Below are positions 27,801 through 35,300 of a DNA stretch of 64,000 nt, piece by piece. The position numbers and the translations under genes are program-made. The notes beneath the pieces were generated by a model that was given only the letters and a program-made list of their open reading frames with translations, was not told the origin of the DNA and did no database searches. This DNA comes from Streptomyces lienomycini (GTDB taxonomy: Bacteria > Actinomycetota > Actinomycetes > Streptomycetales > Streptomycetaceae): assembly GCF_027947595.1 (NCBI RefSeq), contig NZ_CP116257.1, forward strand, positions 6,446,001 through 6,510,000, read 5' to 3'. Each line of letters begins with the position of its first letter. Position 1 is the stretch's first letter.

Positions 27801-28078
27801 GTCCTGATGCTGCCCCAGTGGGTGAGGCGCTTGGCGGGACCGCCGTCGACGGGGGCGACGTGCACCTCGGGGGCACCGTCGCGGGTGGAGGTCCAGGCGA
27901 CCGTGGTGCCGTCGGGCGAGATGCGCGGGTGGTTCACCGGCACGTTGTCGGCGCTGACCCGCCAGGCGCGGCCGCCGTCGAGCGGGGCGAGCCACACGTC
28001 GTCCTCGGCGGTGAAGGCGACCAACTCGCCGTGCGGGTGCGGAAAACGGAGGTAGGCAGGCGCTGCGGGCTGTGTCAC
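24881..28078 (-). CDS. Tricorn-type protease (S41 family)
   Basis: A 1065-residue protein with the tricorn layout: two beta-propeller regions in the first 650 residues (many short W/Y-rich blades such as GELVAFTAEDDVWLAPLDGG), a tricorn core domain from about 680, a PDZ domain near 770-860 and a C-terminal S41 protease domain. The nucleophile is Ser959 in EFSGSDGDIVNAA, and the following GVRTWGGVIGI is conserved. Tricorn degrades peptides released by the proteasome, which Streptomyces also possess. No signal peptide is present, so it acts in the cytoplasm. It is probably transcribed alone or ahead of the HIT gene. Confidence 0.95.
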   Translation of the reverse strand: MTQPAAPAYLRFPHPHGELVAFTAEDDVWLAPLDGGRAWRVSADNVPVNHPRISPDGTTVAWTSTRDGAPEVHVAPVDGGPAKRLTHWGSIRTQVRGWTAEGRVLALSTHGQASLRRSWARAVPLDGGPATTLPYGPVGDVAHGPHTVLLSAPMGREAAWWKRYRGGTAGKLWIDGEDDGEFVRLHADLDGNVEYPFWVGDRIAFLSDHEGTGALYSSLADGSDLRRHTPVDGFYARHAATDGSRVVYASAGELWTLDDLDGAEPRRLDIRLGGARVDLQSYPVNAARWFGSASPDHTARGSAVAVRGGVHWVTHRSGPARALAATPGVRTRLPRTFRADGEEWVVWVTDAEGDDALEFAPATGLAPGATARRLAAGQLGRVLHLAVAPDGSRVAVASHDGRVLLVERESGEVREVDRSEDGDASGLVFSPDSSWLAWSHPGPDPLRQLKLANTTDLSVSEATPLRFKDYSPAFTLDGKHLAFLSTRSFDPVYDEHVFDLAFVEGARPYLITLAATTPSPFGPQRHGRPFETPDREETPDSEGTPTTRIDIEGLADRIVPFPVEAARYSRLRAAKDGVLWLRHPLTGVLGASRANPEDPDPNTELERYDLAQQRVEHLAGDADHFEVSGDGKRVLLWTDGRLKVVPSDRRASGDEDSDTNISVDLGRVRQTVEPAAEWRQMFDETGRIMRDHYWRADMNGVDWDGVLDRYRPVLDRVATHDDLVDLLWEVHGELGTSHAYVTPRGGHGSGARQGLLGADLSRHEDGAWRIDRVLPSETSDPDARSPLAAPGVAVRSGDAIVAVAGQAVDPVTGPGPLLVGTAGKPVELTVSPSGGGEVRHAVVVPLADEEPLRYHAWVADRRAYVHEKSGGRLGYLHVPDMQAPGWAQIHRDLRVEVAGEGLVVDVRENRGGHTSQLVVEKLARRIVGWDLPRGMRPTSYPLDAPRGPVVAVANEFSGSDGDIVNAAIKALGIGPVVGVRTWGGVIGIDSRYRLVDGTLITQPKYAFWLEGYGWGVENHGVDPDVEVPQRPQDHAAGRDPQLDEAIALALAALEETPAKTPPTLP

Positions 28079-28167
28079 CCCCCTAGCCTATGCAGGGGTG
28101 CGGCCCGCCGACAGAGGTTTGGATCACTTCCCGGCCGCGGACGGCCGGTGACCGCGACCGGCCCCGG

Positions 28168-28716
28168 CTACTTGCCCCGCACCGGTCCGCAGTGCGGGTC
28201 GTCGGGGCACCAGATGGTCCTGGTGACGGTCACGGTGGGCCCGGGCCCGTTGTGGGAGGGCCCGTTGTGGGAGGGCCCGTTGTGGGAGGGCCGGTTCACG
28301 GGCGGGGCGCTCGTGGCGTCGCAGTTGCCCACCCCCTTGACGCGGAACCACTCCTTGCCGTCCACCTTCGCGGTCAGGTTTCCGCGCACGCAGGCCCCGT
28401 TGACGACACGGGTGACCTCGCCGTCGACGGTGATGTCCTGGCCCGCGTCGGTCCTGCCCTCGCAGTGGACGGAGGCGGCGGTGCGCTCGGCCGCCGAGGC
28501 GGTGGCGGCCCTGTCGCCCAAGGAGGCGGTGCAGGTGAGCCAGCGCACCTCCGCCTTCTGCCGCTCCAGTTCGCGGGTCATGGTCTGGTCGGTGGTGTAG
28601 GCGACCGACGCGGAGCTGAGCCCGCCGCCCGGTTCGCACGCGACGAGACCGCCGACGGCGACGGCCGAGCCGACGACCACCGGAGCCATGCGCCAAATCC
28701 GCCTCAATGCCCCCAT
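28168..28716 (-). CDS. Putative lipoprotein with GPSHN repeats
   Basis: A 182-residue exported protein. The N terminus MGALRRIWRMAPVVVGSAVA is a signal peptide and LVAC at residues 24-27 is an acceptable lipobox, so Cys27 is probably lipidated. The mature part has five further cysteines, which could form disulfides. Near residue 146 the repeat GPSHN occurs three times, encoded by three exact 15-bp units. I recognise no domain. ATG 28716 is preferred over the inner ATG because only the longer form has the positive n-region. It is a single gene between tricorn and a divergent small gene. Confidence 0.7.
   Translation of the reverse strand: MGALRRIWRMAPVVVGSAVAVGGLVACEPGGGLSSASVAYTTDQTMTRELERQKAEVRWLTCTASLGDRAATASAAERTAASVHCEGRTDAGQDITVDGEVTRVVNGACVRGNLTAKVDGKEWFRVKGVGNCDATSAPPVNRPSHNGPSHNGPSHNGPGPTVTVTRTIWCPDDPHCGPVRGK
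28246..28290. repeat. Three exact 15-bp tandem repeats inside the lipoprotein gene
   Basis: CCCGTTGTGGGAGGG is repeated three times without change and encodes GPSHN units. Exact identity including third positions suggests recent slippage, so copy number may vary between strains. Confidence 0.9.
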
Positions 28717-28787
28717 GGAGGGCAGCCTGCCACCGCCGCGGCACCGACGGTAGGGCGCTTACGGCCACTCCTCACTACCGTGGGGGC

Positions 28788-29144
28788 ATGCGCGACGTAC
28801 GTCGGCTCGGACGGCTCGTGCTGGACGGGACGGTCACCTTCCTGTGGTCGGTGCGTCACCGGCACAGCGTCACGGAGCCCTGCCAGGAGGTGCTCACCCT
28901 GTCCCGGGACGGGACGCGGATCCGGCCGCTCTTCCGGGGCGGCGCGGGGCGGGCCGTCCCCGACGGTTTCCCGCCCTCCGGCCGGGTGGCGCTCGGGGAT
29001 GCCGGGCTCAACCTGCACGAACCGGGTGTCGTACGGGCCTTCGTCGACGAGGCGGCCCGGCGCGGGCTGCTGGAGCGGTCCGCCGACCTGGACGGCTGGG
29101 AGCTGTACCGGGCGGTGGCAGCCGCCCGGGCCGCCGGGGGCTGA
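28788..29144 (+). CDS. Conserved hypothetical small protein
   Basis: A 118-residue soluble protein beginning MRDVRRLGRLVLDGTVTFLW. It has no signal peptide or recognisable motif; the C-terminal half is charged and helical (AFVDEAARRGLLERSADLDG). A run of five G precedes ATG 28788, while the longer frame from 28707 is unsupported. It is convergent with rsmE (nine bases between stops). I cannot suggest a function. Confidence 0.6.
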   Translation: MRDVRRLGRLVLDGTVTFLWSVRHRHSVTEPCQEVLTLSRDGTRIRPLFRGGAGRAVPDGFPPSGRVALGDAGLNLHEPGVVRAFVDEAARRGLLERSADLDGWELYRAVAAARAAGG

Positions 29145-29153
29145 CCGGGCCCG

Positions 29154-29903
29154 TCAGGACCAGCGGCCGGTGCGAGCGAGGAGTACGGCGGTGGCGGCGG
29201 TACCGGCGGTGGAGGTGCGCAGGACGCTGCGGCCCAGCCGGTAGGGTCGGGCACCGGCCTCGGCGAACAGGGCCAACTCCTCCGGCGACACGCCGCCTTC
29301 GGGGCCGACGACGAGCACGATGCCGCCGGTGGTGGGGAGTTCGGCGTCGGACAGGGGTGCGTCGCCGCTCTCGTGGAGTACGGCGGCGAAGTCGGCGTCG
29401 GCCAGAAGTGAGGCAACCTGCTTGCTCGTCGCCGCGTCCGCGACGTCGGGGAAGCGGACCCGGCGGGACTGCTTGCCCGCCTCCCGGGCGGTCGCCCGCC
29501 ACTTGCCGAGCGCCTTCAGGCCGCGCTCGCCCTTCCACTGGGTGATGCACCGGGACGCCGCCCAGGGCACGATCGCGTCGACCCCGACCTCGGTCATCGT
29601 CTCGACGGCCAGCTCACCGCGGTCGCCCTTGGGCAGGGCCTGGACGACGGTGATGCGGGGCCGCTCGGCGGGCTCCTCACGCACGCCGTCCGGGACGGTG
29701 ACGACGAGCCGGTCCTTGCCCTCCGCGGTCTTGACCACGCCCTCGGCCCAGTGTCCGCGCCCGTCGGTGAGGACGACCTCCTCGCCCGCCCGCAGCCGCT
29801 TCACGGAGACGGCGTGGCGTCCCTCGGGGCCGTCGAGGACGTACTCCCCCGCGGGCAGGTCCCGCGGCCGCAGGGAGTCGACCACGAACACCGGTGCCGT
29901 CAT
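29154..29903 (-). CDS. rsmE: 16S rRNA m3U1498 methyltransferase RsmE
   Basis: A 249-residue SPOUT methyltransferase. An N-terminal PUA-like domain (residues 1-75) precedes the knotted domain with VGPEGGVSPEELALFAEAG and LGRSVLRTSTA, which bind SAM. RsmE methylates U1498 of 16S rRNA in the assembled 30S subunit. ATG 29903 has GGGAGGTGG upstream and overlaps the stop of the nitronate-monooxygenase-like gene (ATGA). In many actinobacteria rsmE follows dnaJ directly; here the oxygenase-like gene lies between. Confidence 0.95.
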   Translation of the reverse strand: MTAPVFVVDSLRPRDLPAGEYVLDGPEGRHAVSVKRLRAGEEVVLTDGRGHWAEGVVKTAEGKDRLVVTVPDGVREEPAERPRITVVQALPKGDRGELAVETMTEVGVDAIVPWAASRCITQWKGERGLKALGKWRATAREAGKQSRRVRFPDVADAATSKQVASLLADADFAAVLHESGDAPLSDAELPTTGGIVLVVGPEGGVSPEELALFAEAGARPYRLGRSVLRTSTAGTAATAVLLARTGRWS

Positions 29904-31003
29904 CGGGCGCCACCTCCCGTCCCGTAGTGCGACAACCCCGACAACCCCGACAACGCTGTCCCGGCCGCGGCGAGTTCGGCCACCAGCACCTCCACCAGCT
30001 GTCCGGCGGGCAGCTCGCGGGCCATCCGGTGCCCCTGTCCCGCCCACAGGGCCATGCCCTGCGCGTCGCCCGCCTTGGCCGCCGCCCTGCGCACCGGCGA
30101 GGTGAGGTGGTGGACCTCGGGGTAGGCGGCGGGGGCGTAGGGGCCGTGCTCGCGCAGGAAGCGGTTGACCAGGGCGCGGGCGGGGCGGCCGGAGAAGGCG
30201 CGGGTGGGTTCGGTGCGGACGAACAGCGGGTTGGTCAGCGCCTGCTTGTGCAGGTCGTGCGCGCCGGACTCGGGGGTGGCGAGGAAGGCGGTGCCGAGCT
30301 GGGCCGCGCTCGCTCCGGCCGCGAGGACCGCGGCGATCTGCCCGCCGCGCATGATGCCGCCGGCGGCGACGATCGGCAGGCTCACCGCCTCCCGGACCTG
30401 GGCGACCAGCGACAGCAGTCCGGTCCCGGCGCCGCCGGTCTCCGGGTTGTCGCGGTGGGTGCCCTGGTGGCCGCCGGCCTCGGTGCCCTGCGCGATCACC
30501 GCGTCGGCGCCGGACTGCTCGACGGCCCGGGCCTCGTCCGCGGTGGTCGCGGTGACCAGGGCGAAGGTGCCCACGCGGTGCAGGGAGTCGACGACCTCGC
30601 GGCTGGGGACGCCGAAGTGGAAGGACACCACCGGCACGGGGTTGTCCAGCAGGACGGCGAGCTTGGTGTCGTAGCCGTCGTCCCGGCCGCAGTCGGGGTC
30701 GCCGAGTTCCGTCTCGTACCAGGCGGCCTCACCGGCCAGCTGGTGGGCGTAGACGCCGACGGCGGCGGGGTCGGCCGCCTCGGGCTGCGGGAGGAAGAGG
30801 TTGACCCCGAAGGGGTGGCCGGTCAGTCCCCGCAGCTGCTTGATCTCCTGGTACATCCCGTCCGCGGTCTTGTACCCGGCGGCCAGGAAACCGAGGCCGC
30901 CCGCCTCGGACACCGCGGCCGCGAGCCGCGGCACGGAGACGCCGCCCGCCATGGGCGCCTGCACGATCGGGTAGGGGAAGAGATCGGTCAGTGCGGAGGA
31001 CAT
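29900..31003 (-). CDS. Nitronate monooxygenase-like flavoprotein
   Basis: A 367-residue FMN-dependent TIM-barrel protein of the nitronate monooxygenase / 2-nitropropane dioxygenase family. The N terminus IVQAPMAGGVSVPRLAAAVS, the QGTEAGGHQG loop near residue 170 and IVAAGGIMRGGQIAAVLAAGA (phosphate-binding) are all family marks. It oxidises nitronates such as propionate 3-nitronate; other reductase activities occur in the family. It lies between dnaJ and rsmE on the same strand and is translationally coupled to rsmE. The 250-base stretch upstream holds a duplicated dnaJ 3' end. Confidence 0.9.
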   Translation of the reverse strand: MSSALTDLFPYPIVQAPMAGGVSVPRLAAAVSEAGGLGFLAAGYKTADGMYQEIKQLRGLTGHPFGVNLFLPQPEAADPAAVGVYAHQLAGEAAWYETELGDPDCGRDDGYDTKLAVLLDNPVPVVSFHFGVPSREVVDSLHRVGTFALVTATTADEARAVEQSGADAVIAQGTEAGGHQGTHRDNPETGGAGTGLLSLVAQVREAVSLPIVAAGGIMRGGQIAAVLAAGASAAQLGTAFLATPESGAHDLHKQALTNPLFVRTEPTRAFSGRPARALVNRFLREHGPYAPAAYPEVHHLTSPVRRAAAKAGDAQGMALWAGQGHRMARELPAGQLVEVLVAELAAAGTALSGLSGLSHYGTGGGAR

Positions 31004-31114
31004 GACGGCATGTTGTCACGTCCTCCACACAAGTCCGAATCCGGGCTTCCGTTGGCATACGCCAGGAGCATCCGCATCCCCGGAGGGGCCTCAACGCCCG
31101 GCGAAGGCGTCACC

Positions 31115-31171
31115 TCACCGCCCGTTGAACGCGTCCTTCAGCCGCGAGAACAATCCCTGCTGCCCCGGCTG
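31115..31171. repeat. Duplicate of the dnaJ 3' end (outer copy)
   Basis: Positions 31115-31171 repeat 31260-31316 with one mismatch; the last 53 bases are identical. The copy encodes the last residues of DnaJ (QPGQQGLFSRLKDAFNGR) and its TGA; the single change keeps the Arg codon. The two copies are 145 bases apart in direct orientation. A 3'-end duplication that preserves the coding sense looks like attachment-site debris, but no integrase is nearby. Confidence 0.9.
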
Positions 31172-31259
31172 ACCGTGCCTGCCCGGGGGCGACCCCCGGA
31201 CCCCCGGCAGGAACCGGGGGCCGTCCGCACCGGCACGGACACCGGCCCGCCACAGAGCG

Positions 31260-32396
31260 TCAGCGCCCGTTGAACGCGTCCTTCAGCCGCGAGAACAATC
31301 CCTGCTGCCCCGGCTGGAACTGCCCCGTCGGGCGTTCCTCGCCGCGGAGCTTGGCCAGTTCGCGCAGGAGGCGTTCCTGTTCGGGGTCGAGCTTGCCCGG
31401 GGTCATGACCTCGACGTGGACGATGAGGTCGCCCCGGCCGCCGCCGCGCAGGTGGGTGACGCCCCGGCCGTGCTTCGGGATCGACTGGCCGGACTGGGTG
31501 CCCGGGCGGATGTCGACCTCCTCCATGCCATCGAGGGTCTCCAGCGGCACCTTCGTGCCGAGGGCCGCCGCCGTCATCGGGATGGTGACCGTGCAGTGCA
31601 GGTCGTCGCCGCGGCGCTGGAAGGTCGAGTGGGGCAGCTCGTGGATCTCGACGTACAGGTCGCCGGCGGGGCCGCCGCCGGGGCCGACCTCGCCCTCGCC
31701 CGCGAGCTGGATCCGGGTGCCGTTGTCGACACCGGCCGGGATCTTCACGGTCAGGGTGCGCCGGGAGCGGACCCGGCCGTCGCCCGCGCACTCGGGGCAC
31801 GGGGTCGGGACCACGGTGCCGAAGCCCTGGCACTGCGGGCAGGGACGCGAGGTCATGACCTGGCCCAGGAAGGACCGGGTGACCTGCGAGACCTCACCGC
31901 GGCCGCGGCACATGTCGCACGTCTGGGCCGACGTGCCGGGCGCGGCACCCTCGCCGTTGCAGGTGTTGCAGACCACGGCCGTGTCGACCTGGATGTCCTT
32001 GGTCGTGCCGAAGGCGGCCTCGTCCAGCTCGACCTCGATACGGATCATCGCGTCCTGGCCGCGGCGGGTGCGCGAGCGCGGCCCGCGCTGCGACGCCGTA
32101 CCGAAGAACGCGTCCATGATGTCCGAGAAGTTCCCGAAGCCACCCGCGCCGAAGCCGCCCGCGCCACCACCGGCGGCCTGCGAGAGGGGGTCGCCGCCGA
32201 GGTCGTAGACCTGCTTCTTCTGCGGGTCCGACAGCACCTCGTAGGCGGCGTTGATCTCCTTGAACCGCTCCTGGGTCTTCGGATCGGGGTTGACGTCCGG
32301 GTGCAGCTCGCGGGCGAGCCTCCGGAACGCCTTCTTGATCTCGTCCTGGGAAGCGTCGCGGCGCACGCCGAGTACGGCGTAGTAGTCCGTGGCCAC
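31260..32396 (-). CDS. dnaJ: Chaperone DnaJ (DnaJ2)
   Basis: A 378-residue type I J-protein. The J domain (residues 1-70) has the HPD tripeptide in ARELHPDVNPD, then a G/F-rich linker, four zinc-finger repeats (CNTCNGEG, CDMCRGRG, CPQCQGFG, CPECAGDG) and the substrate-binding C-terminal domains. It stimulates DnaK. GTG 32396 abuts the hrcA stop codon, so the pair is one operon under the CIRCE element at 33484-33510. A second copy of its 3' end lies 145 bases downstream. Confidence 0.97.
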   Translation of the reverse strand: MATDYYAVLGVRRDASQDEIKKAFRRLARELHPDVNPDPKTQERFKEINAAYEVLSDPQKKQVYDLGGDPLSQAAGGGAGGFGAGGFGNFSDIMDAFFGTASQRGPRSRTRRGQDAMIRIEVELDEAAFGTTKDIQVDTAVVCNTCNGEGAAPGTSAQTCDMCRGRGEVSQVTRSFLGQVMTSRPCPQCQGFGTVVPTPCPECAGDGRVRSRRTLTVKIPAGVDNGTRIQLAGEGEVGPGGGPAGDLYVEIHELPHSTFQRRGDDLHCTVTIPMTAAALGTKVPLETLDGMEEVDIRPGTQSGQSIPKHGRGVTHLRGGGRGDLIVHVEVMTPGKLDPEQERLLRELAKLRGEERPTGQFQPGQQGLFSRLKDAFNGR

Positions 32397-33413
32397 TTAC
32401 GACTCCGCCAGGATCTGTCCGACGTACCGTGCCACTGCGCGTACCGCTCCCATCGTTCCCGGGTAATCCATGCGGGTCGGTCCGACCACGCCGAGCTTGG
32501 CAACCGCCTCGCCGCCCGAACCGTAGCCGACCGACACGACGGACGTTGAGTTGAGTCCCTCGTGGGCGTTCTCGTGACCGATTCGGACGGTCACGCCCGG
32601 ATCCTTCGCCTCGCCGAGCAGCTTGAGGAGCACGACCTGCTCCTCCAGCGCCTCCAGCACCGGCCGGATCACCAAGGGGAAGTCGTGCCCGAAGCGGGTC
32701 AGATTGGCGGTGCCGCCGATCATCAGCCGCTCCTCGTTCTCCTCGACCAGCGTCTCCAGGAGAGTGGAGAGCACGGTGGAGACCGTACCGCGATCCTCGG
32801 CCTCGAAGGCCTCCGGCAGTTCCTCGACCAGACCGGGCACGTCCGTGAAACGGCGCCCCGCGACCCGGCTGTTGAGCCGCGCCCGCAGGTCGGCCAGCGA
32901 CGCCTCGCCGAACGGCGCCGGGCAGTCGACCATCCGCTGCTCGACCCGGCCGGTGTCCGTGATCAGCACGAGCATCAGGCGCGCGGGCGCGAGCGCGAGC
33001 AGTTCCACGTGCCGCACCGTCGAACGGGTCAGCGACGGGTACTGCACGACGGCGACCTGCCGGGTGAGCTGCGCGAGCAGCCGCACCGTGCGGGCCACGA
33101 CGTCGTCGAGGTCGACGGCGCCCTCCAGGAAGTTCTGGATGGCACGCCGCTCGGGCGCGGTCATCGGCTTGACGCCGGCCAGCTTGTCGACGAACAGCCG
33201 GTAGCCCTTGTCGGTGGGGATGCGCCCGGCGCTGGTGTGCGGCTGGGCGATGAACCCCTCGTCCTCCAGGGCCGCCATGTCGTTGCGCACGGTGGCCGGG
33301 GAGACGCCGAGGCTGTGCCGTTCGGTGAGGGCCTTGGAGCCGACGGGCTCCTCGGTGCCGACGTAGTCCTGGACGATGGCGCGCAGCACCTTCAGCCTGC
33401 GTTCACTGAGCAT
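32397..33413 (-). CDS. hrcA: Heat-inducible transcription repressor HrcA
   Basis: A 338-residue repressor. An N-terminal winged helix ([17 protein letters not shown] to [16 protein letters not shown]) binds DNA and a GAF-like domain follows. HrcA binds CIRCE and needs GroE chaperonins for activity. ATG 33413 has GGAGGTG upstream; the longer frame to 34082 is antisense noise. It is the first gene of the hrcA-dnaJ operon, and the perfect CIRCE 71 bases upstream indicates autoregulation. Confidence 0.97.
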   Translation of the reverse strand: MLSERRLKVLRAIVQDYVGTEEPVGSKALTERHSLGVSPATVRNDMAALEDEGFIAQPHTSAGRIPTDKGYRLFVDKLAGVKPMTAPERRAIQNFLEGAVDLDDVVARTVRLLAQLTRQVAVVQYPSLTRSTVRHVELLALAPARLMLVLITDTGRVEQRMVDCPAPFGEASLADLRARLNSRVAGRRFTDVPGLVEELPEAFEAEDRGTVSTVLSTLLETLVEENEERLMIGGTANLTRFGHDFPLVIRPVLEALEEQVVLLKLLGEAKDPGVTVRIGHENAHEGLNSTSVVSVGYGSGGEAVAKLGVVGPTRMDYPGTMGAVRAVARYVGQILAES

Positions 33414-33483
33414 GGGCGCGCACCTCCAGATGTCGTCCGCCCGGCGTCCTGCCGGTCCCGCTTTGTCTGCCCCACTGCCTGCC

Positions 33484-33510
33484 CTGGCACTCATGGCTCG
33501 CGAGTGCCAG
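33484..33510. promoter_or_regulatory. CIRCE element (HrcA operator)
   Basis: CTGGCACTC and GAGTGCCAG are perfect inverted arms separated by nine bases. Arm length, spacing and the GCACTC/GAGTGC core match CIRCE. It lies between hrcA and the divergent metallo-beta-lactamase-fold gene (start 33585), so it could influence both. Confidence 0.92.
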
Positions 33511-33584
33511 ACTTCCCCGGCCCAGTGTACGGCCGTGGGGTACGCCCCCGGCAAGGCCGGGGCCAAGCCGTTAGCGTCGTCGCC

Positions 33585-34328
33585 GTGACGGTGACTTGGG
33601 AAGAGCTGGGCTGGGAGCGGCTGGCGGACGGGGTGGGGCGGTGCCGGCTGCCCCGGTGGGACTGTACGGCGGGGCTGGTCGTCGGCGAGGACGCGGCGCT
33701 GGTGGTGGACGCGGGGTCGAGCCTGGCGGAGGGCGCCCGGTTGCACGGGGCGGCGCGGCGGCTCGCCGGTCGCCGTGTGACACATCTCGCGCTGACCCAC
33801 CCGCATTTCGACCACGTCTTCGGCGCCGCGGCGTTCGCGGGCGCGGAGGTGTACGGCGCGTACGGCGCGACGGGCGCGGGGGCGCTGTTCGCGCCGGGCG
33901 GACAGGGCCGGGACGCGCTGCGCGCGGACGCGGTGGCGGAGGGGCTGGACGCGCGGGCGGCGCGGGAGGCGGCCGACGCGCTCGTCCCCGTCGCGCACGA
34001 GGTCAGCGGCGCGTGCGTGCTCGACCTGGGCGGCGGCCGGCGGGTGCGGCTGGCCGACGTGGGCCCGGGGCACACCGGACACGACCTCGCGGTGCTGGTG
34101 CCGGGCTCACCGGACGTCGTGTTCTGCGGCGACCTGGTCGAGGAGTCCGGCGAACCGCAGGCGGGCCCCGACGCCGTACCGTCCCGCTGGCCCGCGGCCC
34201 TGGACCGGCTGCTGGAGCTGGGTGGCGCGGACGCGCTGTACGTGCCCGGTCACGGTGCGGTGGTGGACGCGGGGTTCGTACGGGCCCAACGGGACGCGCT
34301 GGCCGCCCGGTTCGGCGTGTCGTGCTGA
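33585..34328 (+). CDS. Metallo-beta-lactamase-fold hydrolase
   Basis: A 247-residue soluble protein. The metal motif THPHFDH gives His72, His74, Asp76 and His77; GHTGHD and [12 protein letters not shown] supply the other ligands, with [10 protein letters not shown] near the end. Family members hydrolyse diverse substrates, so the reaction is open. GTG 33585 lies seven bases after TAGCGT, suggesting a leaderless transcript; the frame reading far upstream is antisense to hrcA. It ends 34 bases before the DUF3097 gene. Confidence 0.85.
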   Translation: MTVTWEELGWERLADGVGRCRLPRWDCTAGLVVGEDAALVVDAGSSLAEGARLHGAARRLAGRRVTHLALTHPHFDHVFGAAAFAGAEVYGAYGATGAGALFAPGGQGRDALRADAVAEGLDARAAREAADALVPVAHEVSGACVLDLGGGRRVRLADVGPGHTGHDLAVLVPGSPDVVFCGDLVEESGEPQAGPDAVPSRWPAALDRLLELGGADALYVPGHGAVVDAGFVRAQRDALAARFGVSC

Positions 34329-34362
34329 TCATCGCGGGGGTGTTCCTCGTATCGTCGGCAGA

Positions 34363-35175
34363 ATGCGCCAGTACTCCGCCGACCTGACCCCTCCGTGGAA
34401 GAAGCCGCAGCCCGTTCCCGAGGTACCGGCCGATCCCGGCCTGGTGGTCGAGGAGCCCGGCACCGGGTTCTGCGGCGCGGTGATCGGCTGCGAGGCGGGC
34501 ACGGTGACCCTGGAGGACCGCTTCGGCAAGCACCGGGTGTTCCCGATGGAACCGCGCGGCTTCCTGCTGGAGGGGCGGGTGGTGACGCTGGTCCGCCCGC
34601 CCTCCTCCTCCGGTCCCGCGCGGTCCGCCCCATCCCGCACGGCGTCCGGTTCGGTCGCCGTCCCCGGTGCCCGCGCTCGGGTGGCGCGCGCCGGGCGCAT
34701 CTACGTCGAGGGGCGGCACGACGCCGAGCTGGTCGAGAAGGTCTGGGGCGACGACCTGCGTGTCGAGGGCGTCGTCGTGGAGTACCTGGGCGGCGTGGAC
34801 GACCTCCCGTCGATCGTCGCCGACTTCGCCCCGGGCCCGGACGCGCGGCTGGGCGTCCTGGTGGACCACCTGGTGCCGGGTTCGAAGGAGTGGCGCATCG
34901 CGGAGGCGGTGACGAACGAGCACGCGCTGGTCGTGGGCCACCCGTACATCGACATCTGGGAGGCGGTGAAGCCGTCGTCGGTGGGGATCGAGGGCTGGCC
35001 CCGGGTGCCGCGCGGTCAGGACTGGAAGACGGGGGTGTGCCGGGCGCTGGGCTGGCCGTCGGAGAACACCGGGGCGGTGTGGCAGGCGATCCTGGCGCGG
35101 GTGGGCTCGTACAAGGACCTGGAGCCGGAGTTGCTGGGGCGGGTGGAGGAGCTGATCGATTTCGTGACGGCGTAG
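34363..35175 (+). CDS. DUF3097 protein
   Basis: A 270-residue protein confined to actinobacteria. The N terminus MRQYSADLTPPWKKPQPVPEVP is typical. The middle segment GRIYVEGRHDAELVEKVWGDDL to VVEYLGGVDDLPSIVADF looks like a TOPRIM-type fold (Glu then DD), hinting at nucleic-acid or nucleotide chemistry. TATCGT seven bases before ATG 34363 points to a leaderless transcript. Function unknown; adjacent hemW and hrcA-dnaJ give no direct clue. Confidence 0.85.
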   Translation: MRQYSADLTPPWKKPQPVPEVPADPGLVVEEPGTGFCGAVIGCEAGTVTLEDRFGKHRVFPMEPRGFLLEGRVVTLVRPPSSSGPARSAPSRTASGSVAVPGARARVARAGRIYVEGRHDAELVEKVWGDDLRVEGVVVEYLGGVDDLPSIVADFAPGPDARLGVLVDHLVPGSKEWRIAEAVTNEHALVVGHPYIDIWEAVKPSSVGIEGWPRVPRGQDWKTGVCRALGWPSENTGAVWQAILARVGSYKDLEPELLGRVEELIDFVTA

Positions 35176-35196
35176 GACCTGATCTTTTCAGCCGGG

Positions 35197-35256
35197 CCCC
35201 CGCTCTCCTCAGCCCCTCCGGCGTTTGAGGAGCGGGGGTCCGGGGGCAGCGCCCCC
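35197..35256. terminator. Paired hairpins between convergent genes
   Basis: Two stems lie between the DUF3097 and hemW stops: CCCCCGCTCTCCTCA with TGAGGAGCGGGGG (35197-35238) and GGGGGC/GCCCCC (35242-35256). The sequence type (CCTCCGGCGTTTGAGGAGCG...) recurs in many Streptomyces intergenic regions. It probably terminates both genes. Confidence 0.7.
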
Positions 35257-35300
35257 GGGGACGGGACGGGAAGGGGCGGCGGGGGCGATGAACGACCCGG

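Noticed and set aside
24977..28600. A plus-strand open frame of about 1200 codons opposite the tricorn gene
   Set aside because: It is antisense to a complete tricorn protease, has Val/Gly/Ala-Asp-rich noise typical of high-GC shadow frames, and spans several gene boundaries.
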